In this document: positions 1 through 5,824 of the stretch, in pieces
How positions within the stretch are numbered: the stretch's first letter is position 1
Layout: the number at the start of each line of letters is the position of its first letter
Origin: an uncultured Pirellulaceae bacterium
GTDB lineage: Bacteria; Planctomycetota; Planctomycetia; Pirellulales; Pirellulaceae
Length of the DNA: 6,482 nucleotides
Assembly (NCBI GenBank): GCA_934255105.1
Contig: CAKQNH010000277.1
Span: 1 to 6,482 of the forward strand
Direction of reading: 5' to 3'
Position numbers and translations under genes: made by a program
The notes under the pieces: generated by a model
The model's database searches: none
What the model saw: only the letters and a program-made list of their open reading frames with translations
Told to the model about the DNA's origin: nothing

Positions 1-865
1 CCAACGCCTGCATAGCGCCTAGCACGGTGGCAGCTCCAGCCATATCGCATTTCATCGTCAGCATCCCTTCGCTGGGCTTGATCGAAAGTCCACCGCTGTC
101 GAAAGTTACCCCTTTGCCCACCAAAGCAATGGGCGCTCGCCGACTCTTGCCTGGATAACGCATCACCAACAGTCGCGGCGGACGACTCGACCCGGCCGAT
201 ACGGCTAACAACGCATTGCAGCGCTCGCGGCGCAGACGCATCTCGTCCCATACCTCCAGCTCGATGCCACCGGCCACGGCCACTTCGGCAGCGCGTTGAG
301 TAAATGCTTCCGGATACATGTAGTTGGCGGGCAGATTCACCAGCTCACGGGTCAATAACATTGCCTCGCCAAGGCAGATGCCGCGCTGCACGCTGGCCGG
401 GCTGAGCGACCAACAGGTGAGTTGTTGGATGTCATGGAGCTTCTTCTCGGCGCGAAACAGATCTTGCCCCACCCCTCCATTCATTGCGCCAGCGAGGGCT
501 GCAGCGCCATGCGCGTCATCCATGGCCCCCAGATCAATAGCCACTGCTTCACGCGAGCGATCAGCCAATCGCTTGGTAGCGGCTCCGCCACAGCGAAACG
601 CGTTGGCGACACTGAAGTCCTTCTCTTTGCCGCAACCGGCGACCAGTACGCAATCAGCGGCAACACCTGGCACATTATGAAATATCTGAGTTTTGCCCAC
701 ATCGGCCGAAACGTCTTTGCGCTGCTGCAGCGTGCGGAAGAAGTCCACGGCTGCGGTGCCCAATTGGCTTATTGAGCCGCTGAGTTCATCGCCGTCAAAG
801 AGGCTAACCACCACGGCTGAAACGTCCTGCGATGCGATCGATCCACTTCCCGCTAAAACCTTCAT
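1..865 (-). CDS. pepA: Leucyl aminopeptidase (peptidase family M17), N-terminal part, truncated by window edge
   Basis: This is a cytoplasmic two-metal aminopeptidase that removes N-terminal residues from peptides. My reading of the reverse strand gives 288 residues from ATG at 865-863 (MKVLAGSGSIASQDV...) with no stop before the edge. The N-terminal macro-like domain covers roughly residues 1-165. The catalytic domain follows, with the family signatures NLPANYMYPEAF (177-188), VGKGVTFDSGGLSIKP (249-264) and MKCDMAGAATVLG (271-283). K251, D256, K263 and D274 have the same spacing (5, 7, 11) as E. coli PepA K270, D275, K282 and D293, which are metal or active-site residues. The later D/E/R ligands and the C-terminal roughly 200 residues lie outside the window. 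The start is supported by TAGGA at 876-880, about 7-10 bases upstream of the ATG. The gene diverges from the glcE-like gene. The family call is secure; substrate preference cannot be read. Confidence 0.95.
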   Translation of the reverse strand, partial: MKVLAGSGSIASQDVSAVVVSLFDGDELSGSISQLGTAAVDFFRTLQQRKDVSADVGKTQIFHNVPGVAADCVLVAGCGKEKDFSVANAFRCGGAATKRLADRSREAVAIDLGAMDDAHGAAALAGAMNGGVGQDLFRAEKKLHDIQQLTCWSLSPASVQRGICLGEAMLLTRELVNLPANYMYPEAFTQRAAEVAVAGGIELEVWDEMRLRRERCNALLAVSAGSSRPPRLLVMRYPGKSRRAPIALVGKGVTFDSGGLSIKPSEGMLTMKCDMAGAATVLGAMQAL

Positions 866-1084
866 CGTCCACACATCCTAAGTAAAACCGACAATCCAAT
901 ACTGCAATTTTGCAAACCGTTCGACACGGGGCACCGTTTTACGCCAACTGACGAGAATGTCGAGCCCAGCCTTTTCTCATTTGGGCCGTTTGCGTGTACA
1001 CTGACATCCTAAAGTCTGGCGACTTCGGCTACGACATTTAAACTTTTCGCGAAATTTAGCTTTATTAGAATACATCAGCCAGAT
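866..1084. other. Divergent intergenic region between pepA and glcE-like gene
   Basis: These 219 bases must contain the leaders, and probably the promoters, of two divergent genes. I found no convincing -35/-10 pair on either strand. Visible small elements are the inverted repeat TGCAATTTTGCA (903-914), the 8-bp palindrome GTGTACAC (994-1001), and a short hairpin AAGTC-TGGC-GACTT (1012-1025). An AT-rich stretch follows at about 1036-1075. All are short enough to be chance. No coding sequence or RNA gene is recognised. Confidence 0.5.
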
Positions 1085-2296
1085 ATGAATTCATCAGAGA
1101 CCATATGGCTTGCGGCAAGCGACGAGAGCGATGGCGTAAACAATTCCGCAGAGAATATTGCGGCTACTATCGCGGGCCAAGCGGGGCCGATTCTGCCCGT
1201 TGGCGCACGCACGAAATCTGCCTTATCTGCCGGCTCCGCACGCGTTACACTGCTGGACATGCGCGCCCATCGCGGCATTGTCAGCTACGATCCGTCCGAA
1301 TTTTTAATTAGCGCCCGCGCAGGCACGCCGCTGGCGGAAATACAAACCGTGCTGGACGAGCAGCGACAGTATCTTCCGTTCGATCCACTTTTTGTCTCGC
1401 AGCGCGCTACGCTAGGTGGTACGGTCGCGAGCGGGCTCAGCGGTGCAGGCCGACTGTTGTATGGCAGTCTGCGAGACTTCGTGATGGAAGTGCAGTTGAT
1501 CGACGGCTTAGGCAAGATCGTCCACGGTGGCGGCAAGGTCGTAAAGAATGCGGCCGGCTTTGACTTGCCCAAGCTGGTTGTCGGCAGCTATGGACGCATG
1601 GGGGTATTGACTGAAATAACATTGAAAGTATTCCCGCGCCCACCGGCCAATGCAACACTACAGATAGCGGCTGCCAACGTGACTAAGGCCATCCCGGTGG
1701 TGCAGGCTTTGCTGGCGCAACCCTTACCCATCTCCGCCGTGGACCTGCACTTCGATCACGTGGGCTCAGTGGAATTGCTGGCACGCTTTTCGGCTCATGG
1801 CGATTCTTTAGCGGAAGTGCTGCGGCGAGCCGCAGTGGCCGGTGGTCTGCCAAGCCAGACGATCGGCGAGTCTGCTCAGGAGCAACAGCTTTGGCGCGAC
1901 CGCGCGGCTGCTGTCGAGCAGCGCACTGATAATAGCTCGAGGACGCTGGTGCGCATGGCGACCAACTTGCCAGCTCTTGCCGAATTGGCTCCTGCACTAT
2001 TGGCACTGGTGGGTGGCGACGCAGAATTGCATTGCACAGGGGGGGGCACGGTGGCTTGGCTGTCCCTAGCCGATGCCGGCCAGCTCCAGGGGGTCGACAA
2101 GCTGCTGCTCGATCATAAAATCCCCGCCATCGTTATTTCCGCTCCTAACGCAGTAGCATTAAGCGCTGACAGTTCTTCGGGCGAGTCCGACGGTGGCTTG
2201 CGCCCGCTAGGTGATCGCACTTGGCTCACAATCGCGCGGCGCATTCAATCAGCCATGGATCCGCAGCAGAAATTTGCCGCTTACCCTTCCTCGTAG
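1085..2296 (+). CDS. glcE: FAD-binding oxidoreductase, GlcE-like subunit of glycolate oxidase
   Basis: The protein has 403 residues and belongs to the FAD-linked oxidase (FAD_binding_4, PCMH-type) family. GlcE works with GlcD (FAD) and GlcF (Fe-S) to oxidise glycolate to glyoxylate. The FAD domain starts near residue 20: PVGARTKS (38-45), the strand around VSYDPSEFLISARAGTPLAE (66-85), ATLGGTVASGLSG (108-120) and the GlcE-typical YGSLRDFVMEVQLIDG (126-141). VVKNAAGFDLPKLVVGSYG (152-170) and GVLTEITLKVFPRP (173-186) follow. The remainder is a less conserved C-terminal cap ending in RIQSAMDPQQKFAAYPSS, like the usual family end. E. coli GlcE is about 350 residues, so this one is slightly long. 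The ATG at 1085 has no clear Shine-Dalgarno sequence, but it sits about 20 residues ahead of the conserved domain and no better in-frame start follows. glcD and glcF are not adjacent. The gene converges on the small minus-strand gene across 117 bases that hold only a weak TAAGG/CCTTA hairpin (2359-2375). Confidence 0.88.
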   Translation: MNSSETIWLAASDESDGVNNSAENIAATIAGQAGPILPVGARTKSALSAGSARVTLLDMRAHRGIVSYDPSEFLISARAGTPLAEIQTVLDEQRQYLPFDPLFVSQRATLGGTVASGLSGAGRLLYGSLRDFVMEVQLIDGLGKIVHGGGKVVKNAAGFDLPKLVVGSYGRMGVLTEITLKVFPRPPANATLQIAAANVTKAIPVVQALLAQPLPISAVDLHFDHVGSVELLARFSAHGDSLAEVLRRAAVAGGLPSQTIGESAQEQQLWRDRAAAVEQRTDNSSRTLVRMATNLPALAELAPALLALVGGDAELHCTGGGTVAWLSLADAGQLQGVDKLLLDHKIPAIVISAPNAVALSADSSSGESDGGLRPLGDRTWLTIARRIQSAMDPQQKFAAYPSS

Positions 2297-2413
2297 CGCG
2301 CTGCTCCTTCACGCCCTGCACTCGCGGAGAGGCGGGCGGAAGGTGACGGGCAGTCCGTTAAGGAATTTCGCCTTAGCATCACGAGCAAAAATCACAGTCG
2401 TAGCCGAAGCAGA

Positions 2414-2785
2414 CTACAGCGCTTGGATCTGTTGGACCATCTGCAGCAATTGTTGCACACGCTCCAAGCCGCCGACCGCTTGGATGTAGCCTGCGGTGAG
2501 TTCCAATTCCTCAACCGAAACTGTATTCTCGGAGGCATTCTTGGCGGTCTTCTTGCCAGCACTCGACACTCTGGTGCGCGGAGTTCGTTTGCTGCTCGCC
2601 GCTGGCACCTCTGAAGACTCAGTGAGCTGCTGCTTCTTCTTCAGTTGGCTCTTGGCATTGGAGACGTCCGCTGCGGTCACACCATGTGCAGACAATGCTT
2701 CTGCGATTTCTCGATTGCGAGCTTCAGGATTGGATCCAAGATAGTCTTGAATGCGTTTGGTCTTGCTGATTTTTTTACGAGCCAT
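2414..2785 (-). CDS. Small basic protein with helix-turn-helix-like N-terminus, function unknown
   Basis: The protein has 123 residues in three visible parts. Residues 5-50 (ISKTKRIQDYLGSNPEARNR onward to KSQLKKK) are predicted helical and basic. Their pattern, RIQDYLxxNPxARNxEIAEALxxxGVTxxDVSNAKSQ, reads like a helix-turn-helix or winged-helix fold. Residues 51-88 are a Ser/Lys/Arg/Thr-rich, probably disordered linker. Residues 90-121 (VEELELTAGYIQAVGGLERV and on) form a likely amphipathic helix that could self-associate. I recall similar small proteins from planctomycete genomes, but no characterised function. DNA binding is inferred from fold pattern and charge only. The ATG at 2785-2783 follows a purine run AAGAAGAG (2789-2796), a modest ribosome binding site. 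The gene stands alone: it faces glcE at its 3' end and has a 341-base non-coding spacer upstream. A nucleoid-associated or regulatory role is possible but unproven. Confidence 0.72.
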   Translation of the reverse strand: MARKKISKTKRIQDYLGSNPEARNREIAEALSAHGVTAADVSNAKSQLKKKQQLTESSEVPAASSKRTPRTRVSSAGKKTAKNASENTVSVEELELTAGYIQAVGGLERVQQLLQMVQQIQAL

Positions 2786-2826
2786 CGTCTCTTCTTAAAT
2801 CTCAAAGTTGTTCTACAGGTACACCC

Positions 2827-2839
2827 GTCTAAATTAGAC
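2827..2839. promoter_or_regulatory. Perfect inverted repeat GTCTAA-A-TTAGAC, candidate operator
   Basis: The 13 bases form two perfect 6-base arms around one central base, starting 42 bases upstream of the ATG of the small basic gene. The AT-rich sequence just beyond (2840-2858) could hold its promoter, though no good -35/-10 pair is visible. Position and symmetry fit a site for a dimeric regulator, perhaps the gene's own product. This is inference; a 13-base symmetric word can arise by chance. Confidence 0.28.
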
Positions 2840-2975
2840 ACTTAATAGATAATTCTACCTGACCATTGCACTTGCGCGCGAGTTTAGGCAGCTTTGGCGT
2901 AAAATAATCTGAATATTTAGTCTGGGCGCTTTGGTTACTGGTAATTTCCTTAAAGGCGCAAATGCATAAGTTTAA

Positions 2976-3031
2976 GTTACGGCATGGATAACCTGTGGGC
3001 TTGTAACGAGCGAAGCGCTGTTACGACATGG
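2976..3031. repeat. 12-base direct repeat pair GTTACGRCATGG with intervening GTAAC/GTTAC hairpin
   Basis: GTTACGGCATGG (2976-2987) and GTTACGACATGG (3020-3031) differ at one base and are 44 bases apart. Between and overlapping them, GTAAC (3003-3007), a bulged G, AGCG, loop AAG, CGCT and GTTAC (3016-3024) form a 9-bp stem. Six T residues follow at 3033-3038, seven to eight bases beyond the stem on the plus strand. That is too far for a classic terminator, and no plus-strand gene ends nearby. A small structured RNA or protein-binding site is possible. Confidence 0.4.
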
Positions 3032-3071
3032 CTTTTTTACAGTAGGAGGAACGCATTGATTTAAGCGAGCC

Positions 3072-3118
3072 CTTTATGTGCCAATGTTTACCAATGCGTA
3101 AGTCGCAGCGACATAAAG
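3072..3118 (-). terminator. Inverted repeat downstream of the S9 peptidase gene, possible weak terminator
   Basis: CTTTATGT (3072-3079) and ACATAAAG (3111-3118) are perfect 8-base arms 31 bases apart, beginning 9 bases past the TAA of the peptidase gene. The loop contains GTCGC-A-GCGAC (3102-3112) and two CCAATG copies. The stem is AT-rich and no U-tract follows on the minus strand, so intrinsic termination is doubtful. The repeat may instead protect the 3' end or be chance. Confidence 0.25.
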
Positions 3119-3126
3119 TATTGCAT

Positions 3127-5337
3127 TTAGGGCTGGCAGTAGCGGTCGAGCCAATCGAAGAACACGCGTCCCCAAAGCACACTGTTTTGTGGCGACTGCA
3201 CCCAGTGCCCCTCATTTGGGAAATATAAAAATCGACTAGGTACCCCTTGAACCTGCGCGGCGGTAAAGGCTTCCATCCCCTGCGTGACTGGTACCCGAAA
3301 GTCTTGCTCGCCGTGTATGACCAACAATGGCGTTTTCCAATTACCAGCAAAACGATGCGGCGAAAATTTGGCGTAGTCAGCCGCGATTTCAGCGCTCTTC
3401 CAATACGGGCCACCCAAGTCCCAATTGACAAAGAACAATTCTTCAGTGGAGCCATACATCGATTCCAAATTGTACACACCACAATGAGCAACCATGCTAC
3501 AGAAGCGATCTCCGGCATTTCCCATCAACCAATAAACGGTGTAGCCACCAAAGCTGGCACCGACTGCGGCCACGCGCTGGCGATCGATCTTAGGATCAGC
3601 CATCATGCCGTCGGTAGCCGCCAGAATATCTTGCATGGCTTGGCCACCCCAATCGCGGCTGATCTGGTCGTTCCACTCCTGTCCAAACCCAGGCAAGCCG
3701 CGGCGATTGACAGCCAGCACCACGTAGCCTTTGGAGGCCATCATGTGGAAATTCCAACGATAAGAAAACCATTGGCCAATCTGACCTTGAGGACCACCCT
3801 GGCAATAGGTCAGCATGGGCCATTGCTTGTCTGAATCTTGATCGTAATCTGGTGGCAAGATGACCCAGTTTTGAATTTGCGCTCCATCGGTGGCTGTAAA
3901 GAAGCGTTCTTCGATCTGCGGCAACTCCAAATCGGCGTAGAGCGAACCGTTGACATCGGTCACAGTAAACACCTGTTGGCCCGCGCTGGCATCGATGACT
4001 GCCAACTCCGTGGGCCGCAGCATATTTTGCTGTGCGATGACTACCAGCGACGTTCCGGGCACGGCGGCCAACATGGCAAAATCGAACCGCCCCGCAGTCA
4101 GCGGTTTTACCGCCGCAGATGCTACATCGATTTCATATACCTGCACCGTTCCACGCGTTTCGCTATGAAAGTACAGCTTGCGGCTATCGCCACTCCAGGT
4201 AGCGTGATGCGCGGTCATGTCCAGGCCGGCAGTCAGCTCACGCAGCGTGCCATTGGCCCGATCGTAGAGCATGATGCGATTGCGATCGGCTTCAAAGCCT
4301 GCGCGCTGCATCGATTGAAAGGCGATGCTCTGGCCATCGGGCGAATAGCGTGGATCCACGTCGTAACCCGGCATGCCCGGTGTAATATTCTTCAGCGGGC
4401 CACCATCGACGCTTACTAAATAAATGCTGGTGTCGGTGCTCTCAGCCGGATTGTTCACCAGCTTGAGCGTCAGCGCGAGCTGTTGACCGTCCGGTGCGAA
4501 GTCGAATTGCTCGGCGCCGCCGAAGGGTGGCACAGGGCAGTCGGCTTTGAGCGAACTCATTAGATCTAGCGGCTGGCTGGCTGTTCCATCTGCATCCAGC
4601 TTGGCTACATGGATGTGGCTGTAGGAGTAATCGTGCCAAGCATTCCAGTGTCGGTAGAGCAGAGAGTCGATGATCCGCGCGTCGGCTTTGGGAAGGTCTT
4701 GGTAGAGCTCGCTGACCGTGCGATCCATTTTCACATCGACGGCAAAGGCGATCGTCTGACCGGTGGGCGCTGCTTTGAGATTGGAAATGCCACCGTCCAC
4801 ATGCGTCAACTGCTGCGCTTGGCCCCCTTCGGCAGGCAGCATCCAGGCTTGTGGCTGGCCCGCTCCGGCGGTGTTGGCCGCGGCGTCATCCGCCTTGTCC
4901 TGGCTCTTGTCCGCCTTATCCGCATGGCCCGACTTATCTGCTGCAGCCGGTGCTGGAGCGATATATAGCAGGCGAGGGCCATCAGGTCGCTGGATCCAAC
5001 TCAACGACTGCAGACCGCGGACATCCTTCAATAGGGCTTTGGCCGGAGCAGTCAGCAATGGAGTATCGAAGGCGGTGGCCAGCGGCGTCTTCGTCGCTGC
5101 TCGGGCGGTGGCCAAATCGGTAGGCAGCCGCTGGACATAGAGACTGGTCGTCCCCTGGTTCTCCTCTACGGAGTACTTGGTAACCAAGTAGGCCAAGTGC
5201 TGGCCATCGGGCGAGACGGCCACATCACCGATGCGCTGCAGATCCCATAACCGCTCAGGAGTCAGCCGTTCGGCTTGGCACGGATTGGCCAGTAGCAGGC
5301 CTCCCAACACAGTCAACAAACTCAACCAGCCCCGCAT
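3127..5337 (-). CDS. Secreted S9-family serine peptidase (acylaminoacyl/dipeptidyl peptidase-like)
   Basis: The protein has 736 residues and is predicted to be exported. It should cleave short peptides behind an N-terminal beta-propeller gate. Residues 1-22 (MRGWLSLLTVLGGLLLANPC then QA) are a signal peptide with likely cleavage before ERLTPE; the Cys does not sit in a lipobox. Propeller repeats include VAVSPDGQHLAYLV (39-52), FDFAPDGQQLAL (278-289) and DPRYSPDGQSIAF (328-340). The alpha/beta-hydrolase domain covers roughly 475-734: QGGPQG oxyanion region (about 513-518), nucleophile S595 in GASFGGY, D679 in HGEQDFRVP and H711 in EGHW. RHWNAWHDYSYSHIHV (229-244) resembles the S9 dipeptidyl peptidase group. 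An Ala/Lys/Asp-rich insert lies at about 127-164. The frame stays open to an ATG at 5403, but GAGGAG at 5345-5350 sits 7 bases before the ATG at 5337, and only that start opens with a clean signal peptide. Exact S9 subfamily and substrate are uncertain. Confidence 0.93.
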   Translation of the reverse strand: MRGWLSLLTVLGGLLLANPCQAERLTPERLWDLQRIGDVAVSPDGQHLAYLVTKYSVEENQGTTSLYVQRLPTDLATARAATKTPLATAFDTPLLTAPAKALLKDVRGLQSLSWIQRPDGPRLLYIAPAPAAADKSGHADKADKSQDKADDAAANTAGAGQPQAWMLPAEGGQAQQLTHVDGGISNLKAAPTGQTIAFAVDVKMDRTVSELYQDLPKADARIIDSLLYRHWNAWHDYSYSHIHVAKLDADGTASQPLDLMSSLKADCPVPPFGGAEQFDFAPDGQQLALTLKLVNNPAESTDTSIYLVSVDGGPLKNITPGMPGYDVDPRYSPDGQSIAFQSMQRAGFEADRNRIMLYDRANGTLRELTAGLDMTAHHATWSGDSRKLYFHSETRGTVQVYEIDVASAAVKPLTAGRFDFAMLAAVPGTSLVVIAQQNMLRPTELAVIDASAGQQVFTVTDVNGSLYADLELPQIEERFFTATDGAQIQNWVILPPDYDQDSDKQWPMLTYCQGGPQGQIGQWFSYRWNFHMMASKGYVVLAVNRRGLPGFGQEWNDQISRDWGGQAMQDILAATDGMMADPKIDRQRVAAVGASFGGYTVYWLMGNAGDRFCSMVAHCGVYNLESMYGSTEELFFVNWDLGGPYWKSAEIAADYAKFSPHRFAGNWKTPLLVIHGEQDFRVPVTQGMEAFTAAQVQGVPSRFLYFPNEGHWVQSPQNSVLWGRVFFDWLDRYCQP

Positions 5338-5344
5338 CGCATTG

Positions 5345-5350
5345 CTCCTC
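5345..5350 (-). promoter_or_regulatory. Ribosome binding site GAGGAG that decides the S9 peptidase start
   Basis: Read on the minus strand, GAGGAG ends 7 bases before the ATG at 5337-5335. It is the best Shine-Dalgarno match in the window. It argues against the in-frame ATG at 5403, which would add 22 residues (MLRIKLQSSIYFVSLEIPRS then NA) ahead of the signal peptide. Confidence 0.8.
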
Positions 5351-5381
5351 GGTATTTCAAGTGAAACAAAATAGATGCTCG

Positions 5382-5387
5382 ATTGTA
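5382..5387 (-). promoter_or_regulatory. Candidate -10 element TACAAT for the S9 peptidase gene
   Basis: TACAAT on the minus strand matches the sigma-70 -10 consensus at five of six positions and would give a leader of about 35-40 bases to the ATG at 5337. The hexamer 17 bases further upstream (GTCAAA) is not a recognisable -35. If this element is used, the longer start at 5403 would lie upstream of the transcript. Confidence 0.3.
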
Positions 5388-5409
5388 GCTTTATTCTGAG
5401 CATGTTTGA

Positions 5410-5433
5410 CGGTGCGAAATAATTCGGTGCGAA
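5410..5433. repeat. Direct repeat pair CGGTGCGAA
   Basis: Two exact copies of CGGTGCGAA (5410-5418 and 5425-5433) are separated by ATAATT, a period of 15 bases. They lie 23-46 bases upstream of the candidate -10 of the S9 peptidase gene, where an activator or repressor site would be placed. The regulatory role is inference. Confidence 0.4.
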
Positions 5434-5698
5434 GTCGGACGTCTAGCTCAGAAAGGCTGGTCCGCCACCCAATATGTCGCCACCCGTGGAACGGTTGCTG
5501 GCTCTCAGCTACCGTCCAAAAGCTACGACAAGTCGCAGCATTCTAAGGTTTGCTATCCGCCGCTCCAGGGCTACGTCACCGGCGGCGGCTTCATCGCGAT
5601 CCCCCCATATAGCCTGTTTGACAAGATTTCCACATTTTTCCGCTACTCGTGACCGAAGGTGTCCTAGGAAGCTGTCACAACGGAAGGGCGTCGCAGGC

Positions 5699-5742
5699 GG
5701 GCAATGCCCACCGACGATGGGCAGGCAAGCGGGCAAGCAAGC
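5699..5742. repeat. GGGCA/TGCCC repeat and hairpin cluster
   Basis: The cluster contains the odd palindrome GGGCA-A-TGCCC (5699-5709) and a hairpin with arms TGCCCA (5705-5710) and TGGGCA (5718-5723) around a 7-base loop. It also has an 11-of-12 tandem repeat, GGGCAGGCAAGC then GGGCAAGCAAGC (5719-5742). It lies about 80-125 bases upstream of the likely imuA start. It could be a leader structure or operator region; no known motif is recognised. Confidence 0.4.
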
Positions 5743-5824
5743 GTGGCTGAACCGAAAAAGTCAGCAGCTAATGCTAGCAATTGGTAAAATGGAGTTTCCT
5801 CAACAGCCTTGGAAAGTATTTCCT

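Larger units (their letters stand above)
2786..3126. other. Non-coding spacer with short inverted and direct repeats
   Basis: No gene, tRNA or recognisable RNA family is seen in these 341 bases. The region is the 5' leader of the small basic gene on one side and the 3' region of the S9 peptidase gene on the other. It contains the palindrome at 2827-2839 and a CTTAAA/TTTAAG inverted repeat (2949-2954, 2971-2976). It also holds a pair of 12-base direct repeats (2976-2987 and 3020-3031), a bulged hairpin at 3003-3024 and the inverted repeat at 3072-3118. An AGGAGG at 3044-3049 looks like a ribosome binding site, but the frame behind it stops at once. Confidence 0.6.
5338..5824. other. Divergent spacer between the S9 peptidase and imuA-like genes
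   Basis: The 487 bases hold the minus-strand leader described above, a 9-base direct repeat (5410-5433) and the GGGCA-rich cluster (5699-5742). The imuA frame is open back to a TAG at 5444-5446, but the translation there (for instance RSPHIACLTRFPHFSATRDR) looks like non-coding sequence. A minus-strand frame of 75 codons with a TTG start (5509-5736) is unconvincing. No RNA gene is seen. Confidence 0.5.

Noticed and set aside
422..775. Plus-strand frames at 324-680 and 422-775
   Set aside because: Both lie opposite the well-supported pepA sequence and have Cys/Ser/Arg-rich translations without motifs.
1066..1071. TAGAAT as a -10 element for glcE
   Set aside because: It would start transcription within a few bases of the ATG and has no -35 partner.
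2962..2991. Nine-codon frame MHKFKLRHG after an AAAGG
   Set aside because: It is too short, has no known counterpart, and overlaps a repeat-rich non-coding segment.
3044..3060. Strong AGGAGG Shine-Dalgarno-like sequence on the plus strand
   Set aside because: The only start near it (TTG at 3056) is followed by one codon and a stop, so no gene is served.
3247..4419. Two long plus-strand open frames (195 and 193 codons) end to end, opposite the S9 peptidase gene
   Set aside because: They lie in the frame whose codons are the exact complements of the peptidase codons, where stops arise only opposite the sense codons TTA, CTA and TCA, which are uncommon here. The peptidase has clear domains and catalytic residues, so these are shadows.
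5509..5736. Minus-strand frame of 75 codons in the divergent spacer
   Set aside because: It starts only at TTG, has no visible ribosome binding site and matches no family I recognise. A weak chance of a small gene remains.
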